Below are positions 33,658 to 42,977 of a DNA stretch of 64,000 bases, piece by piece (position 1 is the first letter of the stretch; every line of letters starts with the position of its first letter). The stretch covers positions 1,984,001-2,048,000 of the forward strand of contig NZ_CP031425.1 in assembly GCF_003367705.1 (NCBI RefSeq), written 5' to 3'. This DNA is from Microbacterium foliorum (GTDB lineage Bacteria > Actinomycetota > Actinomycetes > Actinomycetales > Microbacteriaceae). Both the position numbers and the translations under genes were made by a program. The notes beneath the pieces are model-generated. The model did not search any database. It saw only the letters and a program-made list of their open reading frames with translations, and was not told where the DNA came from.

Positions 33658-34293
33658 GTGACCTCTGCGCGCTTCCTCGTCGTCCTCGATGCCGATTCCA
33701 CCCTGATCCGCAACGAGGTGATCGAACTGATCGCCGACGAAGCGGGGCGCCGTGCCGAGGTGCAGGCCGCGACCGAGGCCGCCATGCGCGGTGAGATCGA
33801 CTTCGCGACGAGTCTGCGCTCTCGGGTCGCCGCCCTCGAGGGAGTGCCGGTCTCGGGCTTCGCGCGGGTGCTCGCCCGTATCGAGCCGACGCCGGGTGTG
33901 CGCGAGCTGACCTCCGCCGTGCACGCACGGGGCGGCGTCGTCGGCGTGGTCTCCGGAGGTTTCCACGAGATCCTCGACGACGTGGCTCCGGGGCTGGGCG
34001 TCGATCGATGGCGCGCGAATCGACTCGACGTCGTCGACGGCGCTCTGTCCGGTCGCGTCGACGGTGCCATCGTCGACGCCGAGGCCAAGGCGGCATCGCT
34101 GCGCGAATGGGCGGACGAGCTGGGGATCCCCCACCGTGCGACCATCGCGATCGGTGACGGTGCGAACGATCTGCGGATGATGGCCGCGGCGGGCCTGGGT
34201 CTGGCCTTCAACGCCAAGCCCGCTGTGCGCGAGGCCGCCAGCGTCGTCATCGGTCCGCAGGACCTGTCCGAGGTCATCGCGCTGCTTCCCTAG
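33658..34293 (+). CDS. serB: Phosphoserine phosphatase (HAD family)
   Basis: A 211-residue HAD phosphatase: motif I DADSTLIRNE, motif II GVVSGGF, motif III lysine in DAEAKAASLREW and motif IV GDGANDLRMMAAAGLGLAFNAKP match the SerB pattern. It releases serine from phosphoserine, the last step of serine synthesis. It lacks the N-terminal ACT domain of larger SerB proteins, a common short form. The GTG at 33658 is fixed by the start of the conserved region and by a leaderless-type promoter. Confidence 0.9.
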   Translation: MTSARFLVVLDADSTLIRNEVIELIADEAGRRAEVQAATEAAMRGEIDFATSLRSRVAALEGVPVSGFARVLARIEPTPGVRELTSAVHARGGVVGVVSGGFHEILDDVAPGLGVDRWRANRLDVVDGALSGRVDGAIVDAEAKAASLREWADELGIPHRATIAIGDGANDLRMMAAAGLGLAFNAKPAVREAASVVIGPQDLSEVIALLP

Positions 34294-34313
34294 CGGATGT
34301 CGGCGGCTCGGTC

Positions 34314-34319
34314 TATCGT
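34314..34319 (+). promoter_or_regulatory. Leaderless -10 element
   Basis: TATCGT, then 6 bases (CGCCGC) and the ATG at 34326. Confidence 0.5.
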
Positions 34320-34325
34320 CGCCGC

Positions 34326-35036
34326 ATGGACATCATCCTCATCCCCGGACTCTGGCTCGACGCGTCGAGCTGGAGCGACGTCTCCTCCGATCTCGAACGG
34401 GCCGGGCACAGGGTGCATCCGCTCACGATGCCCGGGGTCGGTGAACCCGCCGAGCGGTCGTCGGGAATCGGCATCTCGGACTGGGTCGAGGCCGCTGTCG
34501 CGGCGGTCGACGCGGTCGTCGACACGGCGGGCGGTCCTGTCGTGGTCGTCGGTCACAGCGGCGGGGGCAACGTGGCATGGGGCGTCGCCGATGCTCGCCC
34601 CGACGCCGTGTCGCGTGTCGTCTTCGTCGACACGGTGCCGCCGCCGTCCGGCATGGGCATCAGTGAGTTCGACGTCGTCGACGGCGTCATACCGTTCCCG
34701 GGCTGGAGCCACTTCCCCGCCGAAGACGTCGACGATCTCGACGAGGCGACGCGTGCCCGCACCGAGCCCCTCACCGCCAGCGTCCCCGCACGAGTGCCTA
34801 CCGATCCGATCGACCTCCCCTCAGGCGGTCGACACCGTGTTCCGGTGACCATGCTGATGGGAGGCTTCGACCAGCAGACTCTCGAGTCCGAGCTCGCCGA
34901 GTGGGGGCCCTACGCCGACGAGTTCCGTGCGATCGACGACGTCGAGGTCGTGCGGATCGGATCCGGCCACTGGCCGCAGTTCTCGGTTCCGGGTCGCCTC
35001 GCCACCCTCATCGATGCGGCGGCCGCCCGGCGCTGA
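34326..35036 (+). CDS. Alpha/beta hydrolase
   Basis: A 236-residue hydrolase with nucleophile S78 in VVGHSGGGN, an N-terminal LIPGLWLDASSWSDV that forms the oxyanion hole, and a late histidine in IGSGHWPQFSVPGRL. The cap domain is short. No signal peptide. Relatives are esterases or lactonases of unknown substrate. Monocistronic, convergent with fabG. Confidence 0.82.
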   Translation: MDIILIPGLWLDASSWSDVSSDLERAGHRVHPLTMPGVGEPAERSSGIGISDWVEAAVAAVDAVVDTAGGPVVVVGHSGGGNVAWGVADARPDAVSRVVFVDTVPPPSGMGISEFDVVDGVIPFPGWSHFPAEDVDDLDEATRARTEPLTASVPARVPTDPIDLPSGGRHRVPVTMLMGGFDQQTLESELAEWGPYADEFRAIDDVEVVRIGSGHWPQFSVPGRLATLIDAAAARR

Positions 35037-35059
35037 ATGTCAGCGTCTCGTGCGAAGGA

Positions 35060-35767
35060 TCAGTGCCCCATCCCGAGACCGCCGTCGACCGGGATGACCG
35101 CCCCCGAGATGTAGCCGGCGTCATCGCCCGCCAGCCAGGTCACGACGCCGGCCACCTCGTCGGCCGTCGCGAAGCGCCCGGCGGGGATGCTCGCCTTGTA
35201 CTGCTTCTGCGTCTCCTCCGGCAGCTCAGCCGTCATGTCCGTCTCGATGAACCCCGGCGCGACGACGTTCGCGGTGATGCCGCGCCCGCCGAGCTCCCGC
35301 GTGAGCGAGCGGGCGAACCCGACGAGCGCACTCTTGGATGCCGAATAGTTCACCTGTCCGGCGGAGCCGTAGAGGCCCACGACGCTGGAGATCAGGATGA
35401 CGCGTCCGAAGCGGGCGCGCAGCATGCCCTTGGACGCGCGCTTGACCACCCGGAAGGTGCCGCCGAGGTTGGTGGCCACGACGCTGTCGAAGTCGTCCTC
35501 GCTCATGCGCAGCAGCAGCGTGTCCTTGGTGATGCCGGCGTTGGCGACGACGATCTCGATCGGTCCGAGCTGCTTCTCGACCTCGCTGAACGCCGCGTCG
35601 ATGGCGGCGGAGTCGGTGACGTCGGCGCGCACGGTGAGAGTGCCCTCGGGCCCCTCGCCGCTGCGAGCCGTGACCGCGACACGGAAACCCTCGCTGACGA
35701 ACCGTTCGGCGATCGCTCGGCCGATGCCGCGGTTGCCGCCGGTGACGAGGACGACGCGAGAACTCAT
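35060..35767 (-). CDS. fabG: 3-oxoacyl-ACP reductase-type SDR
   Basis: A 235-residue short-chain dehydrogenase: NADPH motif TGGNRGIGRA near residue 8, NAGIT, and the catalytic S-Y-K (SSVVGLYGS then YSASKSAL). Reduces 3-oxoacyl-ACP in fatty-acid elongation. The ATG at 35767 has an ideal AGGAG 5 bases upstream; an in-frame start at 35788 is rejected. It is outside the fabD-H-acpP-F cluster, as in many actinobacteria. Confidence 0.88.
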   Translation of the reverse strand: MSSRVVLVTGGNRGIGRAIAERFVSEGFRVAVTARSGEGPEGTLTVRADVTDSAAIDAAFSEVEKQLGPIEIVVANAGITKDTLLLRMSEDDFDSVVATNLGGTFRVVKRASKGMLRARFGRVILISSVVGLYGSAGQVNYSASKSALVGFARSLTRELGGRGITANVVAPGFIETDMTAELPEETQKQYKASIPAGRFATADEVAGVVTWLAGDDAGYISGAVIPVDGGLGMGH

Positions 35768-35900
35768 TTTCACTCCTGATCTGGCCACTGGGGTCGGGCC
35801 TGGTCGAGAACGATTCTATCGAGGATGCTCTCCCCCGCCCGGAGGCACGTTTGACAGCGGACCTCCGTGCTGGAACGCTGAGCCTGACGAAAGGCACCAC

Positions 35901-36494
35901 GTGAGCGACAACAGCATCCCCACCGCCTCGGGAGATCCGCAGCAGACCCCGCCTCCCGCGCAGCCGTTCGCTCCGGCACCGTTCGCTCCAGCACCGCCCG
36001 CTCCCCCGTACCCGGCGGACACGACGGGCCGGCCGACGCAGGCATACCCCGGGGCCGCGCCGTCGATTCCCAGCCCGCCGCAGCCGTACGGGATGCCCTC
36101 CTCGCAGCCCTATGCCGTCGCGCCCGCCTACCCCGCGCCCCCGCAGCCGCCGTACGGCTCGGCCGCTCCCGGGTACCAGACCTACGCTCCCGCGTACCCG
36201 GCGGCTCGTCCGGCCAGCGGTCTCGCGATCACGTCACTGATCTGCGGTATCGCCGGCGTCGTGCTCTTCTGGGCGGTGGTGCCGCTGCTCGCCTCCATAG
36301 TCGCCGTGGTCACGGGCCACATGGCACTCAAGCAGACCAGGCAGAACCCCGCGATCGGCGGACGGGGCATGGCTTTCGCCGGCCTCATCATGGGGTACAT
36401 CATGGTCGGCTTCCTCGTCATCGGCATCGTGATGACGATCATCAGCATCGTCTTCTTCGGCGCCTTCACGCTGCCCTTCATCTTCTCGTCCTGA
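35901..36494 (+). CDS. Proline-rich DUF4190 membrane protein
   Basis: A 197-residue protein. Residues 1-105 are proline, alanine and tyrosine rich with PPAPPYP-type repeats, probably disordered. The remainder is a DUF4190 domain with two membrane helices (AITSLICGIAGVVLFWAV; MAFAGLIMGYIMVGFLVIGI) flanking the conserved GHMALKQTRQNP loop. The GTG at 35901 follows GAAAGG at 35889-35894. Function unknown; such proteins are common in actinobacteria. Confidence 0.8.
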   Translation: MSDNSIPTASGDPQQTPPPAQPFAPAPFAPAPPAPPYPADTTGRPTQAYPGAAPSIPSPPQPYGMPSSQPYAVAPAYPAPPQPPYGSAAPGYQTYAPAYPAARPASGLAITSLICGIAGVVLFWAVVPLLASIVAVVTGHMALKQTRQNPAIGGRGMAFAGLIMGYIMVGFLVIGIVMTIISIVFFGAFTLPFIFSS

Positions 36495-36545
36495 GCCGCT
36501 GCCGGGGGCGCCAGTGCGCCCGCACCGGCGTAGGCTGGACTCATC

Positions 36546-36902
36546 GTGAAGAGCAAATCGCAGGTCCCGGCTGTCACCTCACTGCCGCAGTCGCCGCAGG
36601 CCGAGGCGGACCATCGCGTGCGCCGTTATGCGCTCACGATGACGATCCGCATCATCTGCTTCGCGCTGATGATGTTCGTGCAGCCGTACGGCTGGTACAC
36701 GTGGGTCTTCGCCGCCGGCGCAGCGGTTCTTCCGTACATCGCCGTCGTCTTCGCGAATGCGGGAAGCGACAGCACCGAGACCGCCGCGGAGTCCCCGGTG
36801 CAGCAGATCGAGGCGGCAGCGCCCGTCAGACCTGCTCCCATCGTCGAGGCGTCGGATCCCGGCGTCTTCCTGATCCGCGAGACGCGTCGGGACGACGAGT
36901 GA
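36546..36902 (+). CDS. DUF3099 membrane protein
   Basis: A 118-residue protein with two membrane helices (MTIRIICFALMMFVQPYGWY and TWVFAAGAAVLPYIAVVFAN) matching DUF3099. The arginine before helix 1 and AVLPYIAVV are family features. GTG start; TAGGCT at 36531-36536 lies 9 bases upstream, slightly farther than in the leaderless set. It overlaps the next gene (GTGA at 36899-36902) and heads a unit with the small Cys protein and SURF1. Function unknown. Confidence 0.82.
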   Translation: MKSKSQVPAVTSLPQSPQAEADHRVRRYALTMTIRIICFALMMFVQPYGWYTWVFAAGAAVLPYIAVVFANAGSDSTETAAESPVQQIEAAAPVRPAPIVEASDPGVFLIRETRRDDE

Positions 36903-37093
36903 GCGAACTGCAGTGCTCGCGCGCCGGGTGCCGGAGCGCGGCCTCGAAGCAGGTGGTGTGGCGCAACCCTCGCATCCACTCCGCCGATCGGGAGAAGATC
37001 TGGCTCGCGTGCGATGAGCACGTCGAGTTCCTGCACGACTACCTGTCAGATCGGGACTTCCCCGTGACCGTGAGAGATGGTGTCCCCTCATGA
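36899..37093 (+). CDS. Small Cys/His-rich protein between DUF3099 and SURF1 genes
   Basis: A 64-residue soluble protein (GTG start) with CSRAGC near the N-terminus and ACDEH about 30 residues later, a plausible zinc or copper site. It overlaps both neighbours by four bases (GTGA with DUF3099, ATGA with SURF1), so translation of the three is coupled. No named family is recalled with certainty. A role near cytochrome oxidase assembly is inferred only from the coupling to SURF1. Confidence 0.75.
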   Translation: MSELQCSRAGCRSAASKQVVWRNPRIHSADREKIWLACDEHVEFLHDYLSDRDFPVTVRDGVPS

Positions 37094-37905
37094 GCACCCG
37101 GCTCGGCCGCTGGACCGTCTACGTGCTGATCGCGATCGGGTTCGCGATCGCCTGCGCGTTCCTGTCGAACTGGCAGTTCGAACGCAACGTGACTCGGGCG
37201 GAGCAGATCGCCCTCGTCGAGAAGAACTACGACGCGGACCCCGTGCCGCTCGTCGACCTCATCGGAACCGACGGAGCGCTCGACCCCGGAGACGTATGGC
37301 ACCCGGTGGTACTGAACGGCGAGTACCTGCCCGACGAGCAGCTGCTGGTGCGCAACCGTCCGCACGGCGGTACGAGCGCCTTCGAGGTGCTGGTCCCGTT
37401 CCGTGATGCCGACGGACGGGTGTTCATCGTCGACCGAGGATGGGTGCCACCGGGCGAGGGCGACGCCCCCGATGCGGTGCCCCTCCCGCCCACCGGTGAG
37501 GTCGAGGTGATCGTGCGCCTGCGTCCGGGCGAGCAGCTCCCGGCATCCGGTCGCGGCGCTCCCGAGGGTCAGGTCCCCACGATCAACCTCCCTGCGATCG
37601 CCGAGATGGTGGGTCCGGACGTGGTCACCAGCGCCTACGGTCAGATCGTGAGTGAGGACCCGAGCGGAGAGGGGACGCTCGGCGGATTCGACTCCCCCAC
37701 CGACGACCCGGGCCCGCATCTCTCGTACGCGATCCAGTGGATCCTGTTCGCCTTGATGGGCTTCGTCTTCATCGGATACATCATCCGCACCGAGATCGTG
37801 AAGCACCGCGAGGAGGTCGAGGGCATCCCTGCCCCGGTCAAGACACCGCGGCGCCGTGACCGAGATGCCGACATCGAGGACGAGCTGCTCGACGCGAACG
37901 CCTGA
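37090..37905 (+). CDS. SURF1 family cytochrome oxidase assembly protein
   Basis: A 271-residue protein with two membrane helices at the ends (WTVYVLIAIGFAIACAFLSN and IQWILFALMGFVFIGYIIR), as in all SURF1 proteins. The intervening extracytoplasmic domain contains LVRNRPHGGTSAFEVLVPF and FIVDRGWVPPGEG. SURF1 helps insert heme a into subunit I of cytochrome c oxidase, which agrees with ctaA and ctaB elsewhere in the window. The C-terminal ~35 residues after helix 2 are a charged tail. Last gene of its operon. Confidence 0.93.
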   Translation: MSTRLGRWTVYVLIAIGFAIACAFLSNWQFERNVTRAEQIALVEKNYDADPVPLVDLIGTDGALDPGDVWHPVVLNGEYLPDEQLLVRNRPHGGTSAFEVLVPFRDADGRVFIVDRGWVPPGEGDAPDAVPLPPTGEVEVIVRLRPGEQLPASGRGAPEGQVPTINLPAIAEMVGPDVVTSAYGQIVSEDPSGEGTLGGFDSPTDDPGPHLSYAIQWILFALMGFVFIGYIIRTEIVKHREEVEGIPAPVKTPRRRDRDADIEDELLDANA

Positions 37906-37928
37906 CCCCTGCGAATGGAACGGTCGGC

Positions 37929-38513
37929 TCAGTCGATCGTGACGCTGCGGGACCAGCCGGTACCGTCGGGGACGTACACCACGCGCGTGTGCCGGCGATC
38001 CCTGGATCCCTGCCAGAACTCGATGCGCTCGGGGACGATCCGCCAGAGAACCCAGTCACCGTCGGCGACACCCGCACGTGCGGCCGCAGATCGGGCGGCG
38101 AGATCGGCGGCGCTCTCCTCCGCGCTCGCCTCTTCGACGCGACCTCGGACCCGCACCGCACGGACCTGAGGCTGCCACCAGAAGTTCAGCGCCGCCGCGG
38201 CGACATCGCCCAGTTGTGAGCCCTTGCGCGACGACCGGGTGCTCGCGATCGCCCACCCGCGCTCGTCGACACGTTTGAGGATCAGGGTGCGCGCATCGGG
38301 GACTCCCGCCCCGTCCACCGTGGCGAGGGTCACGGTATGCGGCTCGGGCACGCCTGCCGCATCCGCTGCGCGCAACCACTCGCCGAACAGCACCGTCGGA
38401 TCATCCGGCAGTGCGTCCGTATCCCACTCCGGGGCCGCGCCGGTGAGAGCGTGCCGACCGCGCAGCCAATCGTTCAGAGGGAGGATGTCGGGTTCGGAAT
38501 CATCGTGCGTCAC
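37929..38513 (-). CDS. pdxH: Pyridoxamine 5'-phosphate oxidase
   Basis: An FMN enzyme that makes pyridoxal phosphate. 194 residues, shorter than E. coli PdxH at the N-terminus. FMN-contact regions RTLILKRVDERGWAI and SSRKGSQL are visible, and the C-terminal RIEFWQGSRDRRHTR keeps the arginine and histidine that bind the substrate phosphate and ring. The GTG at 38513 fits a leaderless promoter. Convergent with SURF1 and 29 bases after the ABC-F gene's promoter-distal partner on the same strand. A close relative acting on another vitamer or flavin substrate cannot be excluded. Confidence 0.85.
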   Translation of the reverse strand: MTHDDSEPDILPLNDWLRGRHALTGAAPEWDTDALPDDPTVLFGEWLRAADAAGVPEPHTVTLATVDGAGVPDARTLILKRVDERGWAIASTRSSRKGSQLGDVAAAALNFWWQPQVRAVRVRGRVEEASAEESAADLAARSAAARAGVADGDWVLWRIVPERIEFWQGSRDRRHTRVVYVPDGTGWSRSVTID

Positions 38514-38519
38514 GGTTCG

Positions 38520-38525
38520 ACCCTA
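38520..38525 (-). promoter_or_regulatory. Leaderless -10 element of pdxH
   Basis: Minus-strand TAGGGT, then 6 bases (CGAACC) and the GTG at 38513, within the 29-base gap after the ABC-F gene. Confidence 0.5.
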
Positions 38526-38542
38526 TGACACCCGAACCGGGG

Positions 38543-40141
<1,599 letters not shown>

Positions 40142-40191
40142 AGCGGGATGTCCGTTCAGTCAGGGGGAATCGGCCGAGCGGCCAAACTCCC

Positions 40192-40197
40192 AGTATA
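40192..40197 (-). promoter_or_regulatory. -10 element of the ABC-F gene
   Basis: Minus-strand TATACT, 50 bases before the GTG at 40141, giving a leader of about 45 bases; the -35 match is weak. Confidence 0.45.
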
Positions 40198-40300
40198 GAT
40201 CGCTCCGCTGTGTGTTCCGTCGATGCGTCTCCGCACATCTACCTCCCTGGGGGGATGCGGTCGATACCCCAGGGTGATGCCCCGCCGCCCCTCTGGTTCC

Positions 40301-40306
40301 TAACCT
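40301..40306 (+). promoter_or_regulatory. Leaderless -10 element of the DedA operon
   Basis: TAACCT, then 6 bases (TCTGAG) and the GTG at 40313. Confidence 0.5.
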
Positions 40307-40312
40307 TCTGAG

Positions 40313-40933
40313 GTGGACGTCATCAACGAGCTCATCCTGCAGACCGTCGCCTCTCCCTGGCTCTACGCCGTGCTGTTCGCGGTGACCGTCATCGACGGGT
40401 TCTTCCCCCCGGTGCCGAGCGAGACCGTGCTCGTCGCCGCAGCCGCCGTGCTCGCCTCCGCGGGCGACATCTGGGCTCTGCTGCCGCTCGGTCTGGTCGC
40501 TGCCATCGGCGCCGCCGTCGGAGACAACATCGCCTTCGGCCTCGGCCGCAGGGTCGGCACGACGAGATGGTCGTGGATGCGGCGACCCCGCGTCGTCGCG
40601 ACCTTCACCCATGCCGAGCGGGCGCTGTCGCAGCGCTCCGCAGCGCTGATCCTCGGAGCCCGCTACATCCCGGTCGGGCGCGTCGCCGTGAACATGTCGG
40701 CGGGGGCTCTGCGCTTCCCCTGGCGACGGTTCGTGCCGCTGAGCCTGGTCGCAGGAACGAGTTGGAGCGCGCTCAGCCTGACGATCGGGCTCCTCGCGGG
40801 TTCGTGGGTGCAGGAGCAGCCGCTGGTCAGCGCCGCCGTGGGAGTCGTGATCGCGCTCGCCCTCGGAATCGTCATCGATCGGGTGGCCGCCTCCCGACGA
40901 CGACGCGCCCCGGTCGCGCAGCTGGCAGGATGA
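40313..40933 (+). CDS. DedA family membrane protein
   Basis: A 206-residue protein with about five to six helices. DedA signatures are TVIDGFFPPVPSETVL, GDNIAFGLGRRVG and the paired-arginine ARYIPVGRVAVNMSAG. DedA proteins are half-site lipid scramblases or transporters, notably for undecaprenyl phosphate or phospholipids. GTG start with a leaderless-type promoter. Its stop overlaps the sensor-kinase ATG (ATGA at 40930-40933), so it is co-expressed with the two-component system. Confidence 0.88.
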   Translation: MDVINELILQTVASPWLYAVLFAVTVIDGFFPPVPSETVLVAAAAVLASAGDIWALLPLGLVAAIGAAVGDNIAFGLGRRVGTTRWSWMRRPRVVATFTHAERALSQRSAALILGARYIPVGRVAVNMSAGALRFPWRRFVPLSLVAGTSWSALSLTIGLLAGSWVQEQPLVSAAVGVVIALALGIVIDRVAASRRRRAPVAQLAG

Positions 40934-42198
40934 CAGTCATGGCACGTCGACGGCCGCGCACCGTGCGCGCTCCCCGCATCGCCAGGCGCACCCTCGCGCT
41001 GGCCGTCGTCGCCGCAGCCGGCATCATTCTCTTCGCGGTGCTCGTGCCGATCCAGACGGCGTTGTACGGCACTCCCCTCCCGCTCTCGTTCATCCTCGCC
41101 GCCGCAGTGTGCGCGGCGCCGTTGCTCTCGGTCACGCACCCGCGCTGGGCGGTCGCGACGTTCTGCGCAGCCGCGTTCGCCCTGCCGCTCCTGGCGGTTC
41201 CGGCGAGGGCGACCGAGTCCCCCTGGCCCTGGTCGGTTCCCGCTCTCCTGGCGTTCGTGCTCCTCGTCGGTGTCGTCACCTACGTCCACGGCGCGAGGGC
41301 CGGCGCCTTCCCGCTGGCGATCGGCGCAGTGCTCTCGCTCACCGCTCCCCTGCTGCGTCCGGAGATCGTCGCGACGCCCGAGACCGCGGGCACGGCGACC
41401 GCGGACCTCATCGTCACGGTGTCGGTCGCCGCAGCCGTCTTCCTCGTGGCGATCCTCGTCGCAGGACGGATGAGGGTGTCGGCCGAGCTCATCCGGGAGC
41501 GCGAGCACTCCGCACTCGAGGAGTCCCGTCGCTCCCTCGTCGAGGAGCGCACCCGCATCGCCCGCGAGCTGCACGACGTCATCGCGCACAGCATGTCGGT
41601 GATCCAGGTGCAGGCCTCGACCGCGCGCTACCGGCTGCCCGAGATCGGCGAGACCGCCTCGGCCGAGTTCGACAGCATCGCGGCCACCGCCCGCGCTTCG
41701 TTGACCGAGATGAGACGCATGCTCGGCGTGCTCCGCACCGAGGATCAGACCGCCGAACTCGCGCCGCAGCAGGGCATCGACGACATTCCGGCTCTCGTCG
41801 ACACCCTGCGCCGCGCGGGCGTGACGATCGGGCTGGAGATCACCGGAGCGGTGACCGAGGCACCGGCATCCGTCCAGATCGCCGTCTTCCGCATCGCGCA
41901 GGAAGCTCTGAGCAACGCCGTGCGGCATGCTGCGGGTGCACCGGCGACCGTGCGGGTGCAGTGCGACGCCGACACCGTCCGCATCCGCGTCCGCGACGGA
42001 GGCTCGGCCGTCCCCGCGAACCCGACCGGCGGTGGCTACGGGCTGCGCGGGATGCGCGAGCGCGTCGAGCTGCTCGGCGGCGACTTCTCGGCGGGGCCAC
42101 GTTCTGACGGGGGCTGGGAGGTCGTAGCCACGCTTCCGATCCTGCTCACGCCCTCCGCTGCTTCCGCTCCTCTCGAACGAACTCAGGAGATCCCGTGA
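40930..42198 (+). CDS. Sensor histidine kinase, HisKA_3 class
   Basis: A 422-residue kinase. About five membrane helices occupy residues 20-180 with no large external domain. The dimerisation motif IARELHDVIAHSMSV carries H215, with an N box (AQEALSNAVRHAAG) and G box (VRDGGSAVPANPTGGGYGLR) in the ATPase. A short coiled coil (EREHSALEESRRSLVEER) connects membrane and catalytic parts. Its partner regulator overlaps its stop (GTGA at 42195-42198). The upstream DedA gene suggests an envelope-related signal, by inference. Confidence 0.9.
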   Translation: MTVMARRRPRTVRAPRIARRTLALAVVAAAGIILFAVLVPIQTALYGTPLPLSFILAAAVCAAPLLSVTHPRWAVATFCAAAFALPLLAVPARATESPWPWSVPALLAFVLLVGVVTYVHGARAGAFPLAIGAVLSLTAPLLRPEIVATPETAGTATADLIVTVSVAAAVFLVAILVAGRMRVSAELIREREHSALEESRRSLVEERTRIARELHDVIAHSMSVIQVQASTARYRLPEIGETASAEFDSIAATARASLTEMRRMLGVLRTEDQTAELAPQQGIDDIPALVDTLRRAGVTIGLEITGAVTEAPASVQIAVFRIAQEALSNAVRHAAGAPATVRVQCDADTVRIRVRDGGSAVPANPTGGGYGLRGMRERVELLGGDFSAGPRSDGGWEVVATLPILLTPSAASAPLERTQEIP

Positions 42199-42866
42199 CC
42201 ATCAGCGTCCTCATCGCCGACGATCAGGCCATGGTCCGGGCCGGCTTCGCCGCACTTCTCGATGCCCACGACGGCATCCGTGTCGCAGGACAGGCCGCCG
42301 ACGGCGCCGAGGCCGTCACCCTCGCCGCGAGGCTCGACCCCGACGTGATCCTGATGGACGTCCGGATGCCGCAGGTGGACGGCATCGAGGCCACCCGCCG
42401 CATCCTGGGCCCGGGGTATCCTGCGGCGCATGTGCCCCGGATCCTGATGCTGACGACCTTCGACATCGACGACTACGTGTATGACGCGCTCGAGGCGGGG
42501 GCCAGCGGCTTCCTTCTGAAAGACGCTCTGCCCGAGGAGCTCGTGCACGCTGTGCGTGTGGTCGCGGGCGGTGATGCGCTGCTGGCGCCGAGCGTCACTC
42601 GACGGATGATCGAGCAGTTCGCGGGACGACGTCCGCGCACGCCCCGCGCGGCGACCGCGCTCGCGGACTTGACCGACCGCGAGCGCGAGGTGCTCGTGCT
42701 CATCGGCCGAGGGCGCTCGAACGGAGAGATCGCGGCCGACCTCTTCATCGCCGAGCAGACGGTCAAGACGCATGTGGGCAAGGTGCTCGCGAAACTGGGC
42801 CTGCGCGACCGCGTGCACGCCGTGATCCTCGCGTACGACGCCGGGCTCGTCGAACCCGCGACCTGA
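42195..42866 (+). CDS. Response regulator, NarL/LuxR family
   Basis: A 223-residue regulator with receiver acidic pair D9/D10, phospho-acceptor D55 (VILMDVRMPQVDG) and a conserved lysine in FLLKDALPEE. The LuxR helix-turn-helix is LTDREREVLVLIGRGRSNGE and then IAADLFIAEQTVKTHVGKVL. GTG start coupled to the kinase stop. A hairpin follows at 42907-42933, so the operon is DedA-kinase-regulator. Confidence 0.9.
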   Translation: MTISVLIADDQAMVRAGFAALLDAHDGIRVAGQAADGAEAVTLAARLDPDVILMDVRMPQVDGIEATRRILGPGYPAAHVPRILMLTTFDIDDYVYDALEAGASGFLLKDALPEELVHAVRVVAGGDALLAPSVTRRMIEQFAGRRPRTPRAATALADLTDREREVLVLIGRGRSNGEIAADLFIAEQTVKTHVGKVLAKLGLRDRVHAVILAYDAGLVEPAT

Positions 42867-42906
42867 GCAGCTGCGGCGACGTCACACCACGGTAGGGGTG
42901 CGAACA

Positions 42907-42933
42907 GCCCCGCAGGGTGATCCCCTGCGGGGC
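42907..42933 (+). terminator. Terminator of the DedA/two-component operon
   Basis: GCCCCGCAGGG pairs with CCCTGCGGGGC over a 5-base loop, 40 bases after the regulator stop. Confidence 0.65.
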
Positions 42934-42977
42934 ACCCGGTTCATACGCTCCTCGGACACCCATCCGAGGAGGACACC

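Noticed and set aside
40142..40312. Antibiotic-responsive attenuator with leader peptide before the ABC-F gene
   Set aside because: No credible leader ORF with a ribosome site and no paired terminator/antiterminator stems could be read in the ~45-base leader.
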